Positions 38,641-50,800 of a DNA stretch of 64,000 bases are shown here, piece after piece. The first letter of the stretch is position 1. Every line of letters starts with the position of its first letter. Under the pieces are notes generated by a model. That model saw nothing but the letters and a program-made list of their open reading frames with translations. It made no database searches and was not told where the DNA came from. The position numbers and the translations under genes were made by a program. The stretch covers positions 14,087,127-14,151,126 of the forward strand of contig CM041092.1 in NCBI GenBank assembly GCA_023079485.1, written 5' to 3'. The DNA comes from Archilochus colubris (Eukaryota > Chordata > Aves > Apodiformes > Trochilidae).

Positions 38641-39410
38641 ATTTATTTATGCAAAAATATAAAAAGTGGTAGGACTAAGGCTGTAAATAACCTTCAAATA
38701 CCAAAAGATATTTTCCTTATGCCTTCACCTTTTTGTTTTAGACATACCCTTCTGAACTCTCCCCCTTAGTTTCAATATAAAACACAAGAAAATATATTTT
38801 GATTTCTTCATAGCTCTAAAAATTTCTCTTATTTCAAGTGTCTTAATTTGAACTTAAATATTTAAAAAGTTTAGATACAATTAGGAAAATAATTTTATTA
38901 TATGTGAAAGTAGTGGATGAACATTTATCACAGCTGTCAACAGGGAAATCTTTTTCTTTTCTTATATATCCACAAATGTGCATATGGTAGGTTGCATAAA
39001 TGAGGGAAAAATAGGTGGGTGGGAGATCAGAGAGAGAAACTCAATAACCTTTCTTACTTTTGAAAGAGAGTGTACTTCAAAAAAATAGGTTTATGGTGGC
39101 CAGAACTGAAGAAGAGGAATATAAAAGCTATCTTTAGCAGAATGAGATTTTCCTACCTGTACTAACATTATCAGACTCTTGTTAAAGAACAGGAAATGAC
39201 AAAGAAAAAATGATTGGCATTAAATTTTCAGCTAATAGACTGTGCCTGGAATTAAGTTAAAACACAGACAGCTTGTAGCTACACAATACACTGTGAGTAA
39301 AGGCATCTTCAACAGCAGATTAAATGCCAGATGCCATAACAATAGTACCAGAATGCCAAAATTATACACCCAGAAAAATATGGGAGCTTTGAAGGTAATA
39401 GATATATTTT
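38641..39410. other. Gene-free AT-rich stretch
   Basis: Nothing recognised. Confidence 0.6.
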
Positions 39411-39450
39411 AAAAAATAAATAAAATAAAATAAAATAAAATAAAATTAGA
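39411..39450. repeat. (TAAAA)n microsatellite
   Basis: Six perfect TAAAA units occupy 39421-39450, preceded by a shorter AAAATAAA run. Confidence 0.93.
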
Positions 39451-39558
39451 AGAGTTTTTTTTGTCCTTTTAAAAAGGATTAGTAATATCAAATTTTTGTG
39501 TAAGTATACAGATTAGAATTCCCCATTGCGGAAGCAAAGGAACAGCTGTAAAGCATCA

Positions 39559-39701
39559 AGGGTTTGTTATTTGTTTTTGTTTTGTTTTTTTTTTAGTTGA
39601 CTGTTTGGCTTGGTTTTGATTTCTTTTTGTTTCTTTTCAGTTTCATATTGGGTTTTTGTGGGGCTTTTTGTGTTGGTTTTTTTTTTTCTTTTTTTTTTGA
39701 A
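39559..39701. repeat. T/G-rich low-complexity tract
   Basis: A long T-rich stretch with GTTTT, GGTTTT, GGGTTTTTGTGGGGC and GTGTTGG steps. It produces meaningless open frames on both strands (39593-39790 and 39597-39779). It resembles the reverse complement of the A-rich tract at 57247-57325. Confidence 0.8.
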
Positions 39702-42383
39702 GTAGGTTGTGCTTTTTGTAGAGAAAAAGAGGTGAACTTGGTCTCAAATGAGATAGGAGTGTTAAGAGGACTGATATGACCCACTCCCATATTTTAAGCT
39801 GTCATGTTGTGCTACCAAGTGAGAGATCATGTCAGCTCGTGTCAGTCAAACCGTGTTGCTGCACCTAAAGTGATGTGATGGATGCCAGGCAGCTGTCCCT
39901 AATGCATGACCAGAGGAAAGCCAACAAACTGAAACAACATTATGGGAACCTTTACAGGACAACCACAGTGATGAGTGTGAAGACTTGAGGCAGTTAAATA
40001 GCTGTTTACTAATGAGGGATGGAGCATGACAAACTACTGCCTTGGTTGCCTGGCAGAGTCAGGGAAAATAAATAGTTCCCAGGCTGCATTAGCAAGGGAA
40101 TCCAAACCTCAGCACTGGGGCTGAGGAGAGTACAAGATGCTGAGGAACAGACAGTTGTCCAGCAGGACCCATAACCACAATGAGAAACAATAGAGGGGGT
40201 AGAAAAGGCAATACTTTGCATGCTGCTCAGTCCATTAATGAGAAAACTAGAGGCTGCCCAGGTGGGGAACAAAATATCTTACTGTTAAACATAGATTGAA
40301 CGAGATGTCTCGCTCAGAAGGAAGAAGCTCATGAGGGAAGACAGCTCTTAAATAATGTCCTTAAGACAACCTGAAATTCACTTTAGCTAGCCTGAAAATA
40401 ACAAATTATGCTCTGTTTAGTCAGCCAGTGTTACCAAACACAGGCTTATTATTATGACTTTTTCCAAATTTTTTTTTTTAATCACCTCCTGGAATGCTGT
40501 GACAAGACTGTAAACTTCTGGTCTTTCACTTGCACTATTCACTTGTAGATGAATATAGGTGGATGTTTGGAAACCTCTGGTGCTTTCATGTTTTAAGATA
40601 GTTTGAATAATTTTAATGCATGTATTCTTGACAGCTTCAAATGTCTTTGTGAGTCTAAGCATTATGGCATTAAAGAAAAGCTAGAAATGTAATTTAAAAA
40701 GAAATATTTCAGAATGAAAAGACAACTGAAACACTGATCTTTCTTTTGAAATGGGAATCTAATTGCATAATGTTGGATTGGATTATTTTATAACTGTTGC
40801 ATGGTTTAAAAGCTAAGAAATGGGGGGAAAATAGGGCAAAATAAAGCTGGCATCAAATGGAAAAGACTTTTCTGGAATATTTTCATATATTTTAATGGAA
40901 ATACTTACATGGTACATTGATGATGGATGTATGCTAAAGCAGCTGTTCCCACATAGGCTGTCATCAGTTTAATGTTATTTTTTAAAAAAAAAAAGAACTG
41001 TATTTGTGCAAAGCATTTTATCAGCACCTACAGAATGAGAGGACAAACTGCTCCAATTGAAGAGAGAGATCTTACCTTTCTACACATTCTCCTGCTGCTC
41101 ACACGTGATGCAGCTTCAGTATAGTGACTCTGGATGTTGGTGTCAGGTGCTGTTGTGAGGACTGAGAGCTGGCTAAACCCAAGGGAAGACAAAACAGTTC
41201 AAGTTATTCAACATCCATCAGTAAAAGCATGCTCAGACAAGACATATGAGCTGTTTGTGATCCAAACAGATCAGCAGCTCAGAAGAAGAAGTGAGAATTA
41301 AAATGCTGCACAGAGGAGTATCTAGATGTACACAAAAACTGTGTGGGAAAAAATAGCACAGAAAATAGGTCTTTGGTGGTATGCTTGTTTTCACTAGTGA
41401 TGCCTTCTAAATCTATTACCATCCCTGAAAAAATGTATTTGCTTCATCGAGGTCTACACAAAAAAAATAATGAATTCATCCATGACCCCAGTAAAATACA
41501 CTCAAGCTAGAGAAGAAACTTACTTTGTTTTTTCTGAAATCCTATATAAATAGCACATATTTGCAACAGAATTAGGCCAGGTTTTAGAAAGGTTTGTGGT
41601 AACTTGCATCTATTGATACTCCCCTGAATCTTACCTCTGCTCTACTGGTGCCTTACTTGGATTGTCATGAGGAAAAGAGTAGTCTATTTTATTTGATCTT
41701 AATTGTAGTTAGTAGGGGTTTTTAATCTCTAGCTTTCATTTACTTCATCATTACCTGCTAGACCCTCTGATTTCAGAATATATTTTCCTCAGTTAGGAAT
41801 AAAGCTCATGGAAGATGGACACCTATCATACTCTTTAGTACACATTCGTCTTAGTGCCTCATGTTTTAATTTTCTCAAGATAATTGATAAATCATTATTC
41901 ACCCCATTAAAAAAGCCCTTGCCTTCCCCTTCCTAATAGGAGACTGGTAAGAAGCCAAGACAATTTAAGTAGCTAATAATTAACAGTCCTTCACCTTCTG
42001 TACTTCTTCACCTTCTTTTATTTACACTGTGTTATTTATTTCATCTCCTCTTAGGAGCAGCCCTCAGAAAGACTTCCAGTTCACTCTCCTCTGAACCCAA
42101 ACTGACTCTGACTGGAACAGTTTTCCTGCCTGAACTCATTATATATGGCCTACTTTTCTAATTGAAATAATGAAGGCCTTTTCCTGCCTTCTACTTTGTC
42201 TAAAACCTTCCAGTATTAACCATGCAATTACCAATCCCTCAGCCACATGTTTCTCAGACATTTATACTAGAAGGGAATAAAGAGCCTGATTCATCCACTA
42301 CTATTTCCAGCCAAACCTTTGACTCCCATTAGTGTCAGGGCAAGCACAGAGACAGAGTTTAGAAGACATGTGCTTGTCTTCCT
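39702..42383. other. Gene-free stretch, nothing recognised
   Basis: Unique DNA that is less AT-rich at 39780-40280. A short near-tandem CTTCACCTTCT duplication lies at about 41990-42018. No exon or repeat family was recognised. Confidence 0.58.
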
Positions 42384-42475
42384 GCATGACCTTGGATAAG
42401 CACCTTTCCCTTTCCATGCTTCTATCCTCCATGCTGAAAATAAAGATAATGACAGGACCCTGCTTTCCAAAGTTA
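42384..42475 (+). repeat. Ancient MIR-like SINE fragment
   Basis: GCATGACCTTGGATAAGCAC, followed by a pyrimidine-rich CTTTCCCTTTCCATGCTTCT and then GAAAATAAAGATAATGACAG, follows the MIR core order I know as 'GTGACCTTGGGCAAGTCAC ... CTCTGTGCCTCAGTTTCC ... AAATGAGGATAATAATAG'. The sense strand is plus. It is strongly diverged and truncated at both ends. Confidence 0.55.
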
Positions 42476-43225
42476 CCTGCAATCTACTCATGCTAAAGTT
42501 CTCAAAGTGTGAGGGGTTTGGCTGAATATTTCTGGCTGACTGGCTGCCTTCTGATTGTCTTCCAGCTCTGCAGATCTAGAGTACTCTTTCTTTTGTCCCA
42601 CATTTTTTTCTACAGTATAGGAATCCTTGAGCATCTTCATACAGAAGCTGCTACTCCTTTTCCATCCTTCTCCTTGGCACAATCTTTCTGCATAAAATAC
42701 CTGGTTTGTTATGTCCTCTCAGTGATGAGGATGGTAAATGCTACATCTACGCTTGCCAGTGGGTGCAGTCCAATAGCAGCAGCAGCCAATAGTAACTGAG
42801 GAACCAGAATGCTTATTATACACAGGGAGGAAGAGGTGGGACTTACTGCAGACTAGTTCTGTCGTCCTGTAGCCTAACATGCATTAGAAACTGGATTGCA
42901 CTGAACAGCTTAGTTTCATCCAATAAAAAGCAGTTTCCTGTGCTTAGACTGCTCTACAGGATAAATCAAAGTACAGTAAGTGGGGATGATCAGAAGTGCA
43001 CTGCTGGTAGGAGCTAAAATGCTCATGTAGCGTCAGTTTTCAAATAATGGTCACAAGGTGAAACTATACAATATTGTGACTATATTTTCAGCTTTTAGTT
43101 CCCCACCTAACAAGCTGATGTTTTGAGAAAAATAGTCATAACAATTTCAGGATCTCCTTTATGAATTGTAAAAGGACATTTATAGCCCATCAGTGTATGT
43201 GTAGCTGGAGTAATTCACTTTGTGG
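42476..43225. other. Gene-free stretch, nothing recognised
   Basis: Unique DNA. The plus-strand frame at 42509-42799 (96 codons) has no recognised domain. Confidence 0.58.
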
Positions 43226-43800
43226 GTACAGGATTTTGCATTTAACTGTACTAAATTCCATCAGTACTTTTTGTTGCCCTGCTACTAAGTGAGATATATC
43301 TGTAATCTTCCTTGTCAACTCTTCATTAAAATGTCTTGTCATGAATAAATTTATGCCACTTTTGCTCTGTCTTTATTATTCTCTTTACTATTTAATCTAA
43401 GAAAATGACAAACTCATTTTTTAGTATGGATCATTGCAGAAACCCATGAGGTCACCTATTCAGTGTAAAAAAATTCTTTATGCCTTCATACTTCTATATA
43501 TTTTAATCAGTTATTAAAGTATGACAATATTTTTATTCATTTTTTCCTTATTAATTCCTTTATCTCACAACACATTAGTTTCATTCTTTACACTCCTTAC
43601 GTGCATTTCTCATTCATTTGTTCTCTTTGAAAAAACTTTTAAAAAAAAAGTTTTGAACTTTTCAAGAATTAACTTTCGTCCACAAAAATTGTTCTGACTC
43701 TTTCCCAGTATACCACATTAATCTACATTTCTAATAACTATATTATTTGCTATATTTTCTACCATTTAACTCAAAATAAGACTTGCTTTTGTTGAACTAA
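43226..43800 (-). mobile_element. Very old CR1/L3-type LINE remnant
   Basis: Two blocks follow the antisense order of old amniote CR1 elements. At 43226-43350, GGATTTTGCATTTAACTGTA, AAATTCCATCAG, GTTGCCCTGCTACTAAGTGA and TCTGTAATCTTC recall 'CACTTTGCATTTATCAACATTGAATTTCATCTG ... GTTGCCCAGTCACTCAG'. At 43680-43800, TTCCCAGTATACCACATTAA and CTAATAACTATATTATTTGC recall a later block of the same element. The piece between them is too decayed to follow closely. All frames are destroyed. The continuation past 43800 is possible but unproven. Confidence 0.5.
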
Positions 43801-44861
43801 TTTTTTAAAATTTAGATACCACTTTCCATGTCCCATAACTTTTAGACTATTTTTCATGTAAGAGTTAAGTTCAGAAATCTCACAAGTGAAAAAAATTTGT
43901 ACTTGCACTTATTAGTGTTCATCTATCAAAAGACCTCTTTAGATTACAAATCAGTTTTTGAAAGATCTACAACCTCTTTTTCCTTTAAATAGTGATACCT
44001 TTCACCAGTTATTTTGCATTGTGAACAAGAATGCAACAAATTAATTCAGCTGCTCAGCTGTAGCCTCATACTTTTGATGCTTCATTTAAACTTTGAAAAT
44101 TTTCTGGATTTTCCTTGTAAATTTTCCAGTAAATATTTCTGTTTCCTACATGTTTAGGACCGTTCTTGCATAATTTCCTATGATTTTAGAACTATACAGT
44201 TCTTGAAGTTCTTGAATATTTCTGTTTCAATCTTTTATTAGTGTCATCTTTAACTCAATAGAGTTGCTGCTTTTTTCAGGCTAACTGTACGCAGGGAGAA
44301 ATAAATGAACATTCTCTGGCCAATTTTTGAAACAAAAAATAAAGTTTGTCACCTAGAGAGCAACTGAGCTACACTTACGCAATATCCTCTACTCCAATGC
44401 CACTGAAGTTCATTTATAAAGCTGTGAGAATCCACTCAAAACATTTTAGAATACATTCCCTAACATAGCATAGAGTGATTTCCTGACTGTGCTTCAGAGT
44501 CCAGAAGCTCTCTGTCTACAGCTGAAGATAAGTACCTGATGGTCAGCTGAATACCATTTTGTCAACCTGAAATCTGCCTGAAGCATTGCAGAGATAACAC
44601 AATAAAAGAAGAAAATTGCTTCTGGTAAGTAGTCACAAAGCTTTGCACCATGGGTCTGTTATTAAACAAAATAATTGCACATAAAAGCATTAATAGGTAA
44701 GGTTAGAACCATGACTCTTTGAGGCTTGCTTATGTAAAAAAAACATGAAAGGGATGAGAGAATAAACAACAAAAGCACAAAAGCTGAAATGATATGTTAG
44801 CCCAGTTTCAGTGGGCTTTGTTGTACCACTTTTCTTATACTGCCCCATGTGAATAATCTGC
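43801..44861. other. Gene-free stretch, possibly more decayed LINE
   Basis: The T-rich sequence at 43970-44260 keeps some of the texture of antisense CR1 but gives no block that I can align. Beyond that, nothing is recognised. Confidence 0.45.
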
Positions 44862-44955
44862 CTAATAATAATGAATTAATGATATTAATGAATTATAATA
44901 ATAATGATAATGATAAATAATGATAATAATAATAACTAAAGAATTAATAATAATT
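44862..44955. repeat. TAA/TGA-rich microsatellite, impure
   Basis: Interspersed AATAAT, AATGAT and AATTAATAAT units run over about 95 bp, a degraded trinucleotide repeat. Confidence 0.88.
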
Positions 44956-45299
44956 CAAATGTGTTAATCCATAACAAGCTTAGGTAACAGCTACGAGACC
45001 TGGGACACTGCGAACAATCTGGGAACAATAGGAGCATACAGTGGTAAACATTAAGACCACTATTCTTCCAGTGAAGCAGTTCTTTTTGATGAAGAAGTAT
45101 CAGAAAGTATTTAACTCAGCTTCTACAAGTTATAGAACATACTCATTAAAATAAATGTTAAGAAAAATAAATTCAAGTAATATTTGTTTGCAATTAAACA
45201 TAACCATTCATCACCAAGGGAGGATGAATTACAGTGGTCCTCTGCCTGCAGACAGAAGAGAGTGTCTGTGAAATATCCACACCAACAAAGATGAAAAAT
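44956..45299. other. Gene-free stretch
   Basis: Nothing recognised. The minus-strand frame at 45123-45452 (109 codons) has no domain and partly overlaps a likely old repeat. Confidence 0.55.
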
Positions 45300-45380
45300 A
45301 CATTGCATCCCATTGGCATTAATCCATATGATGTCAACAGAATTACACTGGAGTAGAACCAGCTGTAAATAAAGACTCAG
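45300..45380. repeat. Possible remnant of an old amniote repeat
   Basis: The order GATGTCAACAGAATTACACT, GGAGTAGAACCAGCTGTAAA resembles the motif chain 'GTCAATGGAGTTACACTGATTTACACCAGCTGAGG', common in old repeats of turtles and birds. Family and strand are uncertain. Confidence 0.33.
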
Positions 45381-47764
45381 TGCTGTTATCTGTAAATTAT
45401 TTTCAAGAACTTTAAAAGACACTTTCATACTTGACTTTATTCCCAAAAACATTCAAGAAAAGAAATTAATACCATTGCAGATGGTCTGCACTCTGAATAT
45501 GATTGGAATTATTTCATGGAGTTAATTTCCGGCTTTTAAACACAAAGCCTTTGCTGTTATTTTCTTTTCTTTTAGTTATGCTTTACTTCTGCCATAAGTA
45601 GATTTGCTGGTTAAGTCTGCTTCAGCATAATGTACTTTATCAGGTTGAAGCAAAAGTACTCTATGAGTAAAGCTGAATCTATTGGAAACATCCTGATGTC
45701 AGCACTAAGCCCTGTAAATATTCCTCCTGGTATTATATGGAGAAGGAAGTCTAAAAGCAGCATAGAAACTCTCTTATCTTCCTACTGTCCCATATTGTTT
45801 TAGGAACATCCCATGATTTTCTTGTGCCTTTATGGGAAATCAGTTTGCAGTTAACCCCTATAAGGAGGAAGAATGAGAAAAAAGTGAATAAACTAGGACT
45901 ACTCTAAGGAGAAATTTCTCAGTGAAGGGAGTTACTAAACTATAGAAAGTTGTTCAAAGGAAAAAAAGAATCATGCTGAATATGAGAAAAGGTGTGGAGA
46001 CTTGGAAGTAAGATATGGAACCTGAATGCAAAAGGTGTTGGCTTGACTTTTAGCTTTAACCCTATCTTCCTTTACAGCCCACATGAAGTCCCTCTGGACA
46101 TGACATTCAGCAATAAGACTCACACTGATTTCCATAGTGTGAGCCCCATTAGCTGTGTGTATATGAAATATACAGAATATTCCCCCTTTTTGAGGAAATA
46201 CTAGGAAATAGACTATTTAGAAATCATACAAAGCATTTGGTCACCCAACTCAATTTACTAGCTCAGTTAAAAACCTTCATAATACATTTGAAAGGTTGGG
46301 TTTATTCCCAGCACATTTGAACATACTCTCTGTTGTGCATCATCTGAAAATATAATACTAAACAATCCTGTGTCCAGGGCTCACCCCTAAAGATCCCATA
46401 CAACAACTGAGAATTAACTATGGATATCTACTCTTTACAAATGCTATTCCAACAGCATGACATTCATCAGTCTCAGTAATTTTATTTAGTCTGTGTTTTT
46501 CTAGTTTCAATATTACAATATCGTGCAAGGCACTCAGAATTCTCTGAGGACCATTGATTCCTTAGAAATTCCAATGATTCTAAGCTCCCCACTTCAAATC
46601 CAGGAGTCAGTTCCTCCCCCACTGGCTGTGATTTGTTTTAGAGAGCTTACTTTGAACCCTTCTTCTAATTATGTGACACATTCAGCCGTGGCCCGACACA
46701 CAGCCCTGTGCATTGCTGGATTTGCCATCCCCATTCTCAGTTCAGGGCTGCACAGTGCATAGCAAACCCAGAATTACAAGGAGGCAATCACAGAGGCATG
46801 ACAAAGGTCATAGCTGCCCATCAGTATAAAAACAAAGGATACAATCTGAGCTTGTCCTTTATTTCTAGAATAACTTCTTTGTAAAATGTGTGACTCTCAG
46901 TTGTTTATCATCTTCTACTCTGACTCTTATTTTGCACTTTTAAATTACTTTACGTGTACGCTGACCATGCATGCACATCCCAAACATTATCTACATTAAA
47001 TCTTTCAGGTCCTCTTGTAATTTTTCAAACGCTGTCATTTCTTCATCTGCATGTTCACCACCTTAAAGGCCAAAAGTCCCTTGAGTAGATTCTCATTAGT
47101 CTACAGATAGCCCACTTGTTAATTTAGTATCTTGACATATTTTAGGCATATTTGACAGCTTTGCATTATTCCAGCTGTATGGCTACCATAATTAGATTTC
47201 ATGTTTTCCAGGTCTTGCTGGGATTGTCACACATGGCAATTCAGAATGTCAAGCCAAGTCATTCTTTGGTGGTCTTATTAGTCCTAATGTTTTCAGAGAA
47301 TATTTACTTATTTTAGGTCCATTGTCTGTTCTATTTAAGCTGTAAGATCTTAAGTCAGAGACTCACTAATCTGTAGAAACATTGTCCAGTCCATTAAGGC
47401 TATTAACATCACTGGCTATAATATACATTATTAAGCATAATAATACGTATGCAAGTCTGTATGACATTTAAAGCAAGAAGAGATAGCCCTGGAGTATGTA
47501 TATGATGAAAATTGCCCTCTAATGACTGTCCAATAGATTATAAAGTCCATTAAAAGCACATATTTCTTTGCTTCTTTTGACACACTATCAGATTATCATT
47601 GGCCTATCCCACATCAAGCCAATGGGAATCTTTCTACCAAGTCTATCTGGCTAATGATGGTCAGTGATTTGACCATGAGAACTGACAAAACCTTATCACT
47701 TTCACAGCTGGTATTCTGGGCTGTAATATTTCACAGACCAGGCCAGATTTAAATTATTTACACA
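45381..47764. other. Gene-free stretch, nothing secure
   Basis: The patch at 45480-45680 is unique and could be a conserved element. The region 46990-47040 has a faint CR1-like flavour (TCTTTCAGGTCCTCTTGTAA), but it is too short to call. No coding evidence. Confidence 0.5.
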
Positions 47765-47812
47765 TTTATATATGTGCACACATATATACATGTATACTTA
47801 TAGGCACACATA
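47765..47812. repeat. AT/CA-rich dinucleotide tract with inverted repeat
   Basis: TA and CA steps alternate. Within it, ATATATGTG and CACATATAT (47768-47787) are exact reverse complements with a 2-base spacer. This is probably a product of low complexity. Confidence 0.7.
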
Positions 47813-50800
47813 CAGTAACACAGACAACCCATGCTCTCCCAGTGCTCAAACCAAAGTTATGGAAAAAGCAAGAAAAGTGTTTTCCAGAGGCAGAGGTGTT
47901 CAAAATTTGATGTTCATCTTCTAGTTAGGAACTACCCTAAGAATCTCAGAAGTCTTTAATACCTAGAAGATCTAGCTTTGGCTATGAATCTGAAAAAAAA
48001 GATGGGGAATGATTTTTCCCATGTCAGTGGAATCATTACCTCTCTAGATGATTTGAAGCTCTTCCTGTGAGCTCTGGGGTCCATCTTAACAGACTTTTTG
48101 GTTGAAGTATCAAGCCTCTCCATAAATCTGCTCACCAATTGAATGAGGGGGCTCTATAGATAATATTTTAGTTCCCTTTCATCCAGGAGGCAGCAGACAT
48201 ATGAAGGCAAGTGCAACTCAGGCTGAAGAACTGGGGTTTTCTATATTATCACTCATATCTTCATGTTTTCCGTTCTTCAAATTGCCCTTTAAAACTACTT
48301 GTAGAGCAGTGAGATCCAACTTGTTGCCATTGCTCTCTTCTCTCCTCTTCTGCCTCTTAAGTACTGTGTAATATCTTACAGATTTTACACATCCCAGTTC
48401 CTCATGTCTTAAAGATGTGTTGGAAATACCTTTCCATCAATAGGATTCTCACAACTTTCTAAAACATCCTCTTCTCAAATTACTTAGTTGAAAGGTAAAA
48501 TTCTGCAAATCTCACATTATTTCAATGAATTTTGTCCACAAACCATTTCAAAGGTTGAATTTTGCTAGGGCTGTTGACAGTGCAATATCTCCTTATTATA
48601 AGCTTCACATGGTAGATAATAAAGTACCAACAGAGCAAGATATCACTTCTTAATCAGTTCTGATTAAAGGGTCAATGAAGTTCTGATTCTTCATAACCCT
48701 TTAGGCTAAAAACCAGAACCTTAATCACAGTTGGAGGCCAGCCAAGGTCTCTCATCTGATATGCTTCAAGAAACAGGATTTCAATCATAAAATTACATGA
48801 TGCCTCATTTTAAAAAAGAATAAGAGACAGAGAAAAGAAAAAAAGACCTTCTAACACTGCTAATTTACTTTAATATAACATGATGTGTAATACTCTTAGC
48901 ATGCAGTTGTGACAGGGACACAATATAAGTGTAAAAAAAAAAAAAAACTCCATTAAAACTTAAATTAAGTATGAAATCCATCAGCTTATTTCCAATGTCC
49001 TCAGACAAACATCTACGTTGAAATTTATCTTCAGATTTCCAAGTGGATTAGAGGCTTGCTACATGACAACTGTACCATACCTTCCTTGAGTACACCATAG
49101 AAAAGTTACTTAGAACCAAGATCACACCTATTAGTAGAAAAATACTCCAAGTTGCAAAAGATGAGTTCATTCTATCAGATTGGCAAAAATATCCTTTTGG
49201 TGGGTCTGATGTCTCCTCTTACATACTGAACTGCTCTAACTTTTTTTTTTTTCCTTATGCTTTTAAATTACCTCTCATTCTCTAGAAAGCCCAAACAAAT
49301 TGCATTTTGACTTCATGTACTTTGAAACATGCTGCTGTGTTATACTAGACTCAGAACTGAAATAACAAGGGGTTCAAGACCCTTTATGTCAGTGCAATTA
49401 TACTAATGCAATTTAATGGACTGTACTTTGAAGGGAGCAGTCAAGAGTATTTTTTATTCTGTTCCTGTTTCATGGAGTCATTTATGTCCCTGTCTCTCTG
49501 AATTCCCTCTCACCTTTTATTTTTTGGTGCGTATTTCAGGTGTAGTTTCTTCTGGCAAAGCTTTTAGGTTTTTTATTCAAAGGATATTTCATCTGGTCAA
49601 TCTCAGATTAATCTTCTAATTAGATGTGTTAGAAACCAAGTATTAGCCTGTCTATAAATTTAGGAACCTGATTAATATCTACTGTGGGTTTTATTCTGTA
49701 ACTAATGCCACATTTTAACTGTATTGATAGGAAAGGAGAAGTATTCTTTTCCTACCTTTTGTAGTAAATATCATGGAAACAAAAAGGTTTTACATGCAAA
49801 CAGGACAGTTAGAAATGGAGAATTGTGCTGATTACTGCCTACTGAGCAATATATTTTGGGATATTTATTTTTCTGACAGAAATTTTCCTTTTAAAACATA
49901 GCCTATAAGCAAAACATTGTTAATGTTACCAAGAGATGCATAATCAGCCCAGTATCTTCTTTCTTAAACAAACCAATTTTCAACATTAGTATGGCCAGGT
50001 CCAGTAGTTTTTATATAAATTAAATATATATGTAAATATTTATTTATGTTTTGCCTTTCTGATCACATACATCTTCCTTCTGTTGTCCTCCACTTTTCAT
50101 TACTAGATACAGTTCTGTAATTCAGGAATGCTCTTAATTTTTAGTTCAAAGATCTTTATTGTTGTTTAGCTATGGACATTATAACTGAATTTAGAGATTC
50201 TGCAAAGTCTTTCAGTGATCTTACAATAATCAATCAAGCTTTTATTCTTACCATGCTGTTATTCATAGAAAAATATTTAACTTTTACATGTTTAGATATG
50301 AAAAGTGCATAATAGCCACTGGGGTGATTTTCAGAACTGCTGAGCAGGTAGGATTGTCATTGGAACCAGTCTGAGCTGCAGTTACTGTTAAATAAACAGG
50401 TCATTTAAAAGAAAAAAAAAAAAAGAAGAGGAGCTTTCCTTGCAGACGAAGGCTATCACCCTGTACTTTTGACCCTGAAAGACAAAAAAAAAATAAGATT
50501 CGGGGAGTTATGAAGATACTAGGAGTAAAATATGGGCCAAACTGAACTGAATGATCAAGCCACCATGGATTACAGTGAGAAAAACATTCCTCTTTTTCAG
50601 GATTTCAGTTCAGAAAAATAATACAACCTGCAGTCACAGATGCTCAGTTTACCTGGGATTTATATGATTAAGAATATTTTGCTGCTTTTTGTTGAAGCAA
50701 TGTAATATAGACATAGATCCAAACAAAGATAAGAGAAATATGCCCCTGGACCATTAGGGAAAGTTGGTCTGAGACAATATGTTAATCACTTTAAAAGAAT

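Noticed and set aside
46990..47040. CR1-like patch TCTTTCAGGTCCTCTTGTAA
   Set aside because: Only one short phrase resembles the family and the flanks do not continue the expected order.
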